A stretch of DNA of 39,571 bases. Origin: JAQWQB01 sp047636995. GTDB taxonomy: Bacteria; Bacteroidota; Bacteroidia; Flavobacteriales_D; Sanyastnellaceae. Shown in pieces: positions 17,989 to 25,229 of the stretch (position 1 is the first letter of the stretch; every line of letters begins with the position of its first letter). A program made the translations under genes and the position numbers. The stretch lies in contig JBLIGQ010000023.1 of NCBI GenBank assembly GCA_047636995.1, forward strand, positions 1 through 39,571, read 5' to 3'. The notes beneath the pieces are model-generated. The model was not told where the DNA came from and made no database searches. It saw only the letters and a list, made by a program, of their open reading frames with translations.

Positions 17989-18609
17989 TTACTGCTTGGC
18001 TATTTGCACTGCTGGGCCATGAATGATGCCCATTTCGATCTCGCTCACAATTTCTTCTATTGCTGCATCGTCTCCTTCGCCGTCATATTCCGACTTTAAA
18101 TTATGTCCGAACAGGCGCGCTAATGATTGCCACATGAACGCAGAAAAACTGCCTCGAAGTTCACTGATAAGCTCATAGGAGCAGTCACCTGTTTCTCTGT
18201 CAATGAGTTTTATGAGGATGATTCCTTCAGAGATGGTCATATCAGTGATGTCTCCTTCAAACTGTGCCTTCAGATCTGCTTCTGCTAGTTTGAGGTATTC
18301 TTTTCGGTCCTTTTTTGTCTCTAGTTTGGCCAATTCATCTTCGTACTCATGCATTAAATCTCCTGCGGCTTTAGCATACGGATATACCTTATTAACGCGC
18401 TTGATGAGTACATTCCATCTTCTTCGCTGTCGTTCATTTTTGAACTCACGCGGACTAGAGATCGAAACTAAATCAAGGTTTACAACCGGAACTGTATCGC
18501 CATCAATGACGACACATTGATAAATGGTTCCAATTTCAGTCTCAATCTGAGCTGAAGAATAGAGGGGAATGGTGCAAAAAAATAGAAGTATGTAGCGCAT
18601 CTCTTTCAC
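17989..18609 (-). CDS. DUF4294 family secreted protein
   Basis: A 206-aa protein with a signal peptide (MKEMRYILLFFCTIPLYSSA) and a mature helix-rich domain typical of DUF4294, a Bacteroidota-specific family of unknown function. Recognisable parts are the VVIDGDTVPVVNLDLVSI strand and the basic helical segment RRRWNVLIKRVNKVYPYAK, followed by an acidic helix-rich stretch and the FSAFMWQSLARLFG motif. The family is widespread in the phylum and likely acts in the periplasm. It is probably transcribed alone. It converges on the cyclase gene with directly abutting stops (TAATTA). Met-4 is an alternative start. Confidence 0.82.
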   Translation of the reverse strand: MKEMRYILLFFCTIPLYSSAQIETEIGTIYQCVVIDGDTVPVVNLDLVSISSPREFKNERQRRRWNVLIKRVNKVYPYAKAAGDLMHEYEDELAKLETKKDRKEYLKLAEADLKAQFEGDITDMTISEGIILIKLIDRETGDCSYELISELRGSFSAFMWQSLARLFGHNLKSEYDGEGDDAAIEEIVSEIEMGIIHGPAVQIAKQ

Positions 18610-18711
18610 AAACGAAAAATACGAGAATTTCGTACAAAAGGATTCTGAAATCCTATTAAAGGATTCAAAATCAGGAATATTTGTTCAAAAGAAACGGTGA
18701 ATCAAGGAAAA

Positions 18712-20184
18712 CTACCTTCTCAATTTCCAGTTCGAAACGGTTGATTCAGGTACAGCTTTGACCGCGTTTTTAGCCGCCTCCTGAAACAAAAAGGCAGAAA
18801 TAGCTGCCGCTCGGGCTTCTTGCTCTTTATGGACATCAAGGACCTCAGGTGTGAAATACAATTTCACGAAATGGGTGTCGAAATTCCCAGAAACGAAGGA
18901 CTCATGATTGATAGCGAATTTGCCGAAAGGAAGCGTGGTTTTGATTCCAGTGATATGAAAATCTTCAATGGCTCTTGTTAACCTTCCAATAGCAGCTTCA
19001 CGTGTGTCTGCATGGGCTACAAGTTTAGCAATCATTGGGTCATAATAGATGGGGATGTCCATTCCTTCCTCATATCCATCATCTACACGGATGCCTGCAC
19101 CTTCAGGTTTTTTGTAAGTGGTAAGGGTTCCAATATCTGGAAGGAATCCGCTTGCAGGGTCTTCTGCATAAACGCGCAATTCAATTGCATGCCCATGGAT
19201 TTCAAGATCTTCTTGTGCAAAGCTCAGTTTTTCTCCTCGGGCAATGTTTATTTGCTCGCGAACAAGATCAACGCCAGTAATCATTTCAGTAACAGGGTGT
19301 TCAACTTGGAGTCTTGTATTCATCTCCAAGAAGTAATAGTTGAGTTCACTATCAAGGAGGAATTCAACTGTTCCGGCACCAACGTAATTACAAGCTTTAG
19401 CGACATCTACAGCGCTTTTACCCATTTTCTCGCGCATTTCAGGAGTGAGCACCACACTTGGCGCTTCTTCTACCACTTTCTGATGCCTTCTTTGGATGCT
19501 GCATTCTCTTTCGAAAAGATGGACCACATTTCCGTGGGTGTCAGCAAGTATTTGTATTTCAATGTGCCTTGGACCGGTTACATAGCGTTCAACGAAGACT
19601 GCCCCGTCTCCAAAAGCATTTTCTGCTTCTGAAATGGCTCTCAGCATCTGGCTTTCGAGTTCGTGCTCATTTTCAACAATGCGCATTCCTTTTCCACCGC
19701 CACCAGCGCTTGCTTTAATCAACAATGGAAAACCAATTTCTTTTGCTACCTCCAAAGCTTCAGCTGCATTTTCAATGGCCTCATCTGTTCCCGGGACCAT
19801 GGGTATTCCGTATTCCTTTACAGCAGCTTTAGCAGCTAGTTTAGACCCCATCACTTCCATGGCTTCAGGAGATGGACCAATGAGAATTAGGCCCGCATTG
19901 GCAACTTCTCTAGCGAAAATAGGGTTCTCAGAAAGAAAGCCATACCCAGGGTGAATCCCTTCTGCCCCTGTGTCTTTGCAGGCTTGAATAATTTTATCTC
20001 TTCTGAGGTAGGATTCTGAAGAAGGTGCTGGGCCTAGATAAACTGATTCATCTGCATATCTAACGAAAGGAGCTGTTCTGTCAGCGTCTGAATAGACAGC
20101 CACCGTTGCAATGCCCATTTCGCGAGCTGTTCTCATAACGCGAAGGGCAATTTCTCCTCTGTTGGCGACAAGTATCTTCTTCAT
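18712..20184 (-). CDS. accC: Biotin carboxylase subunit of acyl-CoA carboxylase
   Basis: A 490-aa biotin carboxylase, which carboxylates biotin on its carrier protein with ATP and bicarbonate. Visible parts are the N-terminal ILVANRGEIALRV, the ATP-grasp glycine loop KASAGGGGKGMR near residues 156-167, RHIEIQILAD, HRRHQKVVEEAPS, and the catalytic EMNTRLQVEHPVTE near 286-299. It is about 40 residues longer than E. coli AccC; the extra Ala-rich C-terminal tail is seen in propionyl-CoA carboxylase-type subunits of Bacteroidota. Whether it serves acetyl-CoA or propionyl-CoA carboxylase cannot be decided, because no biotin carrier or carboxyltransferase gene lies nearby. It follows the SDR gene by 21 nt on the same strand. 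Confidence 0.92.
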   Translation of the reverse strand: MKKILVANRGEIALRVMRTAREMGIATVAVYSDADRTAPFVRYADESVYLGPAPSSESYLRRDKIIQACKDTGAEGIHPGYGFLSENPIFAREVANAGLILIGPSPEAMEVMGSKLAAKAAVKEYGIPMVPGTDEAIENAAEALEVAKEIGFPLLIKASAGGGGKGMRIVENEHELESQMLRAISEAENAFGDGAVFVERYVTGPRHIEIQILADTHGNVVHLFERECSIQRRHQKVVEEAPSVVLTPEMREKMGKSAVDVAKACNYVGAGTVEFLLDSELNYYFLEMNTRLQVEHPVTEMITGVDLVREQINIARGEKLSFAQEDLEIHGHAIELRVYAEDPASGFLPDIGTLTTYKKPEGAGIRVDDGYEEGMDIPIYYDPMIAKLVAHADTREAAIGRLTRAIEDFHITGIKTTLPFGKFAINHESFVSGNFDTHFVKLYFTPEVLDVHKEQEARAAAISAFLFQEAAKNAVKAVPESTVSNWKLRR

Positions 20185-20205
20185 GGATCAATTTTTTGTG
20201 GCAAA

Positions 20206-21021
20206 TTATGTTTTCGGTTTCCGCAATCCGTAAAATCTGGAAATGAGTTTTTCAAAGGTTTTACCCGGGAGCATCCAGTGCAATATCAAGCTTATTTTTT
20301 GTTTTAACGGGGCTACTCTGTAGCGAAGCTTTGGTGTTTTGGCACCTATAATCTTCTCAATGGTTTTGGCAACAAGAATGGGGTCTTGCGCTTCTCTAAC
20401 CTCATTGTTGATTTGCTCCAGGACGCGATCAAATTTGGGGTATACCGTCCGATTTACATTTTCAGAAATGTGTCTGTTGGCATTGATGTTCGTCTTGACG
20501 TCTCCGGGTTGAACAATGCTCACATCAATTCCCTGTGGAAGCAATTCCATACTCAATGATTCACTGAATCCTTCAATAGCAAATTTAGAAGCGCAGTAAA
20601 CACCTCTATACGGAAGCGCAAATATCCCGCCTATGCTGGTAATGTTGATGATTTTTCCTTTCGATTTACGAAGCGCAGGAATGGCTACTCGGCACACATT
20701 CATTACGCCGAATACATTGGTTTGAAAAATGCCTTCAAGCTCTTCGGAAGAAGTGTTTTCAAGTGGTCCCGCCATTCCCAGTCCGGCATTGTTGACCAAA
20801 ACATCTAGTCTGCCTTCCTTTTTGAGAATAGAGTTGACGCCCAGAACAACATTGGCTTCATCTGTCACATCCATTCGAAGCATGTAGAAGCCTTCAGAGG
20901 TGATCCCTTCTTCTGCGCTTCGCGAAGTGCCATAGACAGTATGGCCTTTTGAAGTCAGGTAAGAAGCGATGGACTTCCCGATTCCTGAGGAACCGCCAGT
21001 TACAAGAATTACGTTCGACAT
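20206..21021 (-). CDS. Short-chain dehydrogenase/reductase
   Basis: A 271-aa classical SDR oxidoreductase using NAD(P)H. The cofactor motif TGGSSGIGKSIA lies at residues 8-19, NNAG near 80, the catalytic Ser in INITSIGG, and the active-site Tyr and Lys in YCASK at Y142 and K146. An Arg/Ser-rich turn after the second strand (GTSRSAEEG) hints at NADPH preference. The tail is longer than the minimal SDR, with a hydrophobic C-terminal helix (LKQKISLILHWMLPGKTF) that may bind substrate or membrane. The substrate is unknown. It precedes the biotin carboxylase gene by 21 nt, suggesting an operon, and lies downstream of the SRP RNA gene. Confidence 0.9.
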   Translation of the reverse strand: MSNVILVTGGSSGIGKSIASYLTSKGHTVYGTSRSAEEGITSEGFYMLRMDVTDEANVVLGVNSILKKEGRLDVLVNNAGLGMAGPLENTSSEELEGIFQTNVFGVMNVCRVAIPALRKSKGKIINITSIGGIFALPYRGVYCASKFAIEGFSESLSMELLPQGIDVSIVQPGDVKTNINANRHISENVNRTVYPKFDRVLEQINNEVREAQDPILVAKTIEKIIGAKTPKLRYRVAPLKQKISLILHWMLPGKTFEKLISRFYGLRKPKT

Positions 21022-21097
21022 TGAGCGCGAAAATACCGAGAACTTCTTGACTTTTGAAGAACTTGTTGAATTTTAAGAAAATGTGGGGGAAAAGAGG

Positions 21098-21113
21098 AAA
21101 AAAATAAAAAAGT
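21098..21113 (-). terminator. U-rich terminator of the SRP RNA
   Basis: On the minus strand the closed terminal stem of the SRP RNA is followed at once by a T-rich run (T6, A, T7), the expected intrinsic stop for this short transcript. The RNA's own hairpin would supply the stem. Confidence 0.5.
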
Positions 21114-21211
21114 GTGGCAAGCTACTTACATCGCACTGCTCAACCATCTACCCTTGCTTCCTTCCAGACCTGGGGGAGTTCAATAGGAGCTAGTCGTATA
21201 AGACTTGCCAC
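21114..21211 (-). ncRNA. ffs: Bacterial small SRP RNA (4.5S-like)
   Basis: About 98 nt. Read on the minus strand it contains the conserved apical SRP core CAGGTCTGGAAGGAAGCA, the GGAA tetraloop hairpin bound by Ffh, followed by GGGTAGATGG. The two ends pair perfectly (GTGGCAAG with CTTGCCAC), giving the expected long hairpin. The size fits the short Gram-negative type without an Alu domain. A consensus promoter ends five bases before the 5' end and a T-run follows the 3' end. It is the RNA of the signal recognition particle that targets inner-membrane proteins. Confidence 0.95.
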
Positions 21212-21215
21212 GGCG

Positions 21216-21245
21216 CAAAGATAATTTATTTTATTTCGTGTGCAA
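21216..21245 (-). promoter_or_regulatory. Consensus Bacteroidota promoter of the SRP RNA
   Basis: On the minus strand TTG (21245-21243), a 19-nt spacer, then TATCTTTG (21223-21216). This matches the Bacteroidota housekeeping sigma consensus TTG-N19-TAnnTTTG exactly. The first base of the terminal SRP stem is five bases downstream, at the expected start site. Confidence 0.8.
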
Positions 21246-21350
21246 TGAAAATTTCACTTCCATTCAAAGTTGTTTTTTGACCGTTGGCGGTAATTTATTT
21301 TCTTGATATTTAACAAAGTGTAACTTCACCCCAACCAAAACTCAAACATT

Positions 21351-21875
21351 ATGAATCAAAAAGCAATCAAATACGGTGTTGTTGGCGGACTTATAAGTGT
21401 CGCTATCTCTCTCATTATTTATCTAATTAACCCAATGCTTTTCGCAGAATGGTGGGTAGGCTTGATTGGTCTTCCAATTTCAATTGCCATTCTTTTAGCC
21501 TTAGGTTTCGAGATCAGAAAAGAAAACGGAGGATTCCTGAAATTCGGTGATGCATTCTTAAACATGCTTATTGCAGGAGTTATAATGACAGCGTTGAGCG
21601 TGTTGTTTACCATCGTGTTGTTTAACGTTATCGATCCTGAATTGCCAGCGGTACTCACAGATCAAGTCTTGCAGAATACGGCAGAAATGATGTCTAACTT
21701 CGGAATGCCTGAAGCGCAATTAGAAGAGGCAATGCAGCAAACTGCAGAAGGCATGGAGTCAGCTTATTCTGTGGGTAAATTACTCTTGGGAATTATTTGG
21801 GGAGCAGTTTGGTACGCGGTGTTAAGTCTTATTCTTGGACTAATTGTTAAGCGGAATCCACCAGAAGAAGCATAA
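21351..21875 (+). CDS. DUF4199 family integral membrane protein
   Basis: A 174-aa protein with four hydrophobic segments: residues 8-26 (VVGGLISVAISLIIYLI), 34-52 (WVGLIGLPISIAILLALG), 72-93 (MLIAGVIMTALSVLFTIVLF) and 143-165. Between the third and fourth segments is an acidic amphipathic region rich in Met and Gln (AEMMSNFGMPEAQLEEAMQQ), typical of DUF4199. The family's function is unknown. It lies 37 nt before a GT2 gene on the same strand. The DUF4199 - glycosyltransferase order is common in Bacteroidota, so a joint role in membrane-linked glycan synthesis is a reasonable inference. Confidence 0.85.
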   Translation: MNQKAIKYGVVGGLISVAISLIIYLINPMLFAEWWVGLIGLPISIAILLALGFEIRKENGGFLKFGDAFLNMLIAGVIMTALSVLFTIVLFNVIDPELPAVLTDQVLQNTAEMMSNFGMPEAQLEEAMQQTAEGMESAYSVGKLLLGIIWGAVWYAVLSLILGLIVKRNPPEEA

Positions 21876-21912
21876 GAGCAGTATCTTTAGCCCGCATTTG
21901 AATTAGAAATAC

Positions 21913-22869
21913 ATGGACCAAACTACGGTCTCTATAGTTATACCCTTATTGAACGAAGAGGAATCCCTGCGTGAACTCTATGACTGGATTAAAAAAGTCA
22001 TGGATGCGCAGGGTTTGTCCTTTGAAGTACTTTTTGTGGATGATGGCTCTACTGATACTTCATGGAACATCATCACTGATTTAAACAAAGCAGATTCACG
22101 CGTACGTGCTTTTCGTTTTGCACGGAACTACGGGAAGAGTGCAGCGTTGAACACCGCTTTTGCAGAAACCAAAGGTGAGTATGTCATCACAATGGATGCA
22201 GATTTACAAGATTCGCCTGATGAAATCCCTGAGTTGATTGCCCAAATCAAAGCAGAAAACCTTGACTTGGTTTCAGGTTGGAAGAAGAAGCGTTTTGACC
22301 CCATTACAAAAACCCTTCCAACCAAATTATACAATTGGGCCACACGAAAAATGTCTGGAATCTATTTGCATGATTTCAACTGTGGCCTTAAAGCGTACCG
22401 AGGTGTAGTTGTTCGAAACATTGAAGTCTACGGGGAAATGCACAGATACATCCCCGTAATCGCAAAAAGGGCGGGTTACGGACGAATAGGAGAGAAGGTA
22501 GTGCAGCACCGTGCAAGGAAATACGGGACTACTAAATTTGGTCTAGAGCGCTTTATTAATGGGTTTTTAGATCTACTGACCATTACTTTTATTTCTAGGT
22601 TTGGAAAGAAGCCAATGCACTTTTTTGGCAGTTTGGGCACCCTGATGTTTATTTTTGGTGTGGTGCTTTTCACCATCATTGGTGGCCAAAAAGTCTACTT
22701 TTTGGCCATTGGAGAAGAAGCAAAAAACATTACAGAAATCTCTTCGTTTTTTATCGCTTTAACATCGGTTATTCTTGGAACACAGCTGTTTTTGGCCGGA
22801 TTTGTTGCGGAATTAATTTCGCGCAATGCACCCAATCGGAATAGTTACTCGGTGATTGAGAAAATTTAA
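21913..22869 (+). CDS. Family 2 glycosyltransferase, polyprenyl-phosphate sugar type
   Basis: A 318-aa GT2 enzyme of the DPM1/GtrB group, which moves a sugar from a nucleotide donor to polyprenyl phosphate at the inner membrane. The GT-A domain covers about residues 5-220: VSIVIPLLNEEESL, donor-binding VDDGSTD (D43-D44), metal-binding DXD in MDADLQD (D95, D97) and the family segment DFNCGLKAYR. Two membrane helices follow (about 235-260 and 272-300), separated by a short loop, as in GtrB. A sequence FARNYGKSAALNTAF matches the acceptor loop of the group. It is paired with the upstream DUF4199 gene. It ends on a TTAA shared with the stop of mnmA. The donor sugar is unknown. Confidence 0.92.
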   Translation: MDQTTVSIVIPLLNEEESLRELYDWIKKVMDAQGLSFEVLFVDDGSTDTSWNIITDLNKADSRVRAFRFARNYGKSAALNTAFAETKGEYVITMDADLQDSPDEIPELIAQIKAENLDLVSGWKKKRFDPITKTLPTKLYNWATRKMSGIYLHDFNCGLKAYRGVVVRNIEVYGEMHRYIPVIAKRAGYGRIGEKVVQHRARKYGTTKFGLERFINGFLDLLTITFISRFGKKPMHFFGSLGTLMFIFGVVLFTIIGGQKVYFLAIGEEAKNITEISSFFIALTSVILGTQLFLAGFVAELISRNAPNRNSYSVIEKI

Positions 22870-24029
22870 TTCATTACCGCACTTCCAATCAATTCATCTT
22901 GATCATACCACGCAACAAACTGTCCTGCGGCGATTCCCTTTTGGGGTTCGTCAAAGATGAATTCTAAAACATTCTCTTTTTGAATGAGCGTGACACTCTG
23001 GAGAGCTTGTCTATAGCGAATTCTGCCTTTATAAATTCGGGTCTCATTGACTTTCATTTTGAGGTCTGTGCGAATCCAGTGCACATCTTTCATCTGAATG
23101 CGCAATCCACTGCGTGACAATCCAGGGTGTGCTTCGCTCTGTCCAACGTAAACAACATTTTCGTCTACATCAGTACCTAAAACGAAGAGGGGTTCTTTTT
23201 TGCCTCCAACATTTAAACCGCGCCGCTGTCCAACGGTGAAGTAGTGCGCTCCTGTATGAGGCCCTACTGATTTTCCATCTGAAGGAGTGAAATGGTATGG
23301 TTCATATCGAACACCTTCATTGTGCTTCTCAAAAAGAGCAGAAGTACGGTCTATTTCAACAATCTCGCCTTTCTTTGGAGCAAGTTGTTGTTGAAGGAAC
23401 ACGGGTAGTTTCACCTTTCCTATGAAGCAAAGGCCTTGTGAATCTTTCTTTTCTGCAGTGGCTAACCCAATTTTAGTAGCGATTTTTCGGACCTCAGGCT
23501 TCTGTAATTCTCCAATTGGAAATAGGGCTTTACTCAGTTGCGCTTGAGTCAGTTGGCATAAGAAATAACTCTGGTCTTTGTTTCCATCTGCACCCGCTAG
23601 AAGGTGATAGATTTCATCTCCCGCTTTGTCAAGTGAAGTTGCTTTTCTGCAATAGTGTCCTGTTGCAACGAAGTCAGCACCCAGTTTCATTGCGGCATCT
23701 AGAAAGATGTCGAACTTAATTTCTCTGTTGCAAAGCACATCCGGGTTTGGTGTTCGTCCTGCTTTGTATTCACTGAACATGTAATCTACAATGCGCTCTT
23801 TGTACTCTAAACTCAGATCCATAACTTGGAAAGGGATACCAAGTTGCTCTGCCACTAGAATGGCGTCATTAGAGTCATCAATCCAAGCACATTCATTGTT
23901 AATTGTTACAGACTCGTCATGCCAGTTTCGCATAAAGATTGCAATAACTTCATACCCTTGCTCAATCAACAGATGAGCTGCAACGCTGGAGTCAACTCCA
24001 CCAGATAGACCTAAGACCACTCTTTTCAC
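22866..24029 (-). CDS. mnmA: tRNA-specific 2-thiouridylase MnmA
   Basis: Adds sulfur to C2 of wobble uridine 34 in tRNA-Lys, -Glu and -Gln, receiving persulfide sulfur and using ATP. With the GTG start at 24029 it has 387 aa. The PP-loop SGGVDSS is at residues 9-15, the nucleophile Cys is in VLCNREIKFD (C100) and the persulfide Cys in SQGLCFIGK (C201); all are present, as is the C-terminal beta domain. I prefer GTG because family members start one or two residues before KRVV, and a -7 box overlaps the upstream in-frame ATGs at 24050 and 24044. Its stop overlaps that of the GT2 gene by 4 nt. Confidence 0.95.
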   Translation of the reverse strand: MKRVVLGLSGGVDSSVAAHLLIEQGYEVIAIFMRNWHDESVTINNECAWIDDSNDAILVAEQLGIPFQVMDLSLEYKERIVDYMFSEYKAGRTPNPDVLCNREIKFDIFLDAAMKLGADFVATGHYCRKATSLDKAGDEIYHLLAGADGNKDQSYFLCQLTQAQLSKALFPIGELQKPEVRKIATKIGLATAEKKDSQGLCFIGKVKLPVFLQQQLAPKKGEIVEIDRTSALFEKHNEGVRYEPYHFTPSDGKSVGPHTGAHYFTVGQRRGLNVGGKKEPLFVLGTDVDENVVYVGQSEAHPGLSRSGLRIQMKDVHWIRTDLKMKVNETRIYKGRIRYRQALQSVTLIQKENVLEFIFDEPQKGIAAGQFVAWYDQDELIGSAVMN

Positions 24030-24033
24030 CCTG

Positions 24034-24041
24034 CAAAGGTA
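24034..24041 (-). promoter_or_regulatory. Candidate -7 box directly before the mnmA GTG
   Basis: Minus strand TACCTTTG, an exact TAnnTTTG match, ends 4 nt before the GTG at 24029. If used, the transcript would have almost no leader. No TTG at the -33 position. Confidence 0.3.
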
Positions 24042-24155
24042 CATTATCATCTTGTGATAAGTGGTGTAGGATAGTTCCTACGTGCTCAAGAGGTGTAATG
24101 ACTACACTTACCCACTTGATTTACCAGTAATTTGAACTAACAATTAAGCTCTCTA

Positions 24156-24548
24156 ATGGAATATGTGAAGACCGTACTTCTTATTGATGACAATCCCAGC
24201 TGCAATTTCATCATGTCAGAGTTCATCAAACTCGCTGATGATCGCATTCGGGTTTTTGCAGCAGAGTCTGTAGAGGAGGCATTCCAGTTTTTAGAAAGTG
24301 CCAATTCTTTTCCAGAGGTAATCTATGTAGACATCAATATGCCTGTTCAAAGCGGTTTTGAATTCATTGAACTATACGAACGCAGGTTTCGTTCAGCACA
24401 TCCTTCCTCGAAATTATTTATGCTCAGTTCAACCCTTCGCCATGAAGATAAAGCACAGGCGCTCGAATTCGAGAGTGTTAGTGGTTTTATGAGTAAAAAC
24501 GACATAGATACATTTCTCCAAAAATCATTGCTTAAAGAATTCGTTTAA
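24156..24548 (+). CDS. Stand-alone CheY-like response regulator receiver
   Basis: A 130-aa single receiver domain with no output domain. The acidic pair D11-D12 (VLLIDDNPS), phospho-acceptor D59 (VIYVDINMPVQSG), switch Ser near 89 (MLSSTLRHED) and conserved K114 (GFMSKND) are all present, so it should be phosphorylated. It probably acts through protein contacts. No histidine kinase gene lies in the window. It is divergent from mnmA and 114 nt upstream of the ECF sigma gene on the same strand. A perfect 13-bp tandem repeat spans its stop codon. Confidence 0.9.
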   Translation: MEYVKTVLLIDDNPSCNFIMSEFIKLADDRIRVFAAESVEEAFQFLESANSFPEVIYVDINMPVQSGFEFIELYERRFRSAHPSSKLFMLSSTLRHEDKAQALEFESVSGFMSKNDIDTFLQKSLLKEFV

Positions 24549-24557
24549 AGAATTCGT
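24532..24557. repeat. 13-bp perfect tandem repeat over a stop codon
   Basis: TTAAAGAATTCGT occurs twice head to tail (24532-24544, 24545-24557). The TAA that ends the receiver gene lies at the start of the second copy. It looks like a recent slippage duplication. Confidence 0.85.
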
Positions 24558-24662
24558 AACGCATTATCCATCTCTTTCGTACACTTTAGATAAAATTTCT
24601 TTTCTTAGGGGGCTGTCAAGGAGGCAACCGTACGAATAGAACTACGTCTAATTGTCAAGTAC

Positions 24663-25229
24663 ATGACCGAAGATCAACTTCGAGAACTTATTAATGGGTG
24701 CCTCAAAGGGAGCCGAAAGGCCCAAGAGAGCATTTATAAGTTAGTGTACGGCAAGATGTTAACGGTTTGTATGCGCTATACGCGCAACGTTGACGAAGCA
24801 CAGGATATTTTGCAAGAAGGGTTGCTAAAGATGTTTAGTAATCTGGTGAAATATAATTTTGAAGGGTCATTTGAAGGATGGGTCAGAAGAATTGTTGTGA
24901 ATACAGCAATTGATTCGATTCGAAAGAAGAAAAATGATTTCATCCTACTTGGAGAGCATCAATCTGTTGAAGAGTTTTCAGAGATTGTAGACGAGGAGGA
25001 AGAGGAGGCTGAATTTGATTTCAAACCGAGTGATATACTCGCAGCGATGCAGAAATTAACGCCAGCTTACCAAATGATTTTTAATCTCTACGTGTTCGAG
25101 AACATGACACACGCAGAGATTGCTGAGAAAATAGGCATCAATGTGGGAACATCGAAGTCTAACTTGGCTAAGGCGAAGAGAAACCTTAAAAAGATACTTA
25201 TAAACGACTTTAGGGAGCAGAATGGGTAA
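24663..25229 (+). CDS. ECF-type RNA polymerase sigma factor
   Basis: A 188-aa sigma-70 family factor with only regions 2 and 4. Region 2 includes RYTRNVDEAQDILQEGLLKM and the -10 contact segment FEGWVRRIVVNTAIDSIRKK. Region 4 is LTPAYQMIFNLYVFENMTHA followed by the helix-turn-helix IAEKIGINVGTSKSNLAKAK. The linker has an unusual acidic run (EIVDEEEEEAEFDF, about residues 104-120). It overlaps the next gene, a membrane protein, by 8 nt, so the two are translationally coupled, as is normal for sigma/anti-sigma pairs. It resembles the Bacteroidota ECF group that includes P. gingivalis SigP, but I cannot assign a subgroup. Target promoters are unknown. Confidence 0.93.
   Translation: MTEDQLRELINGCLKGSRKAQESIYKLVYGKMLTVCMRYTRNVDEAQDILQEGLLKMFSNLVKYNFEGSFEGWVRRIVVNTAIDSIRKKKNDFILLGEHQSVEEFSEIVDEEEEEAEFDFKPSDILAAMQKLTPAYQMIFNLYVFENMTHAEIAEKIGINVGTSKSNLAKAKRNLKKILINDFREQNG

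Noticed and set aside
18620..18690. AATCC/GGATT hairpin between biotin carboxylase and DUF4294
   Set aside because: Only 5 paired bases with a bulge and no good T run on either strand.
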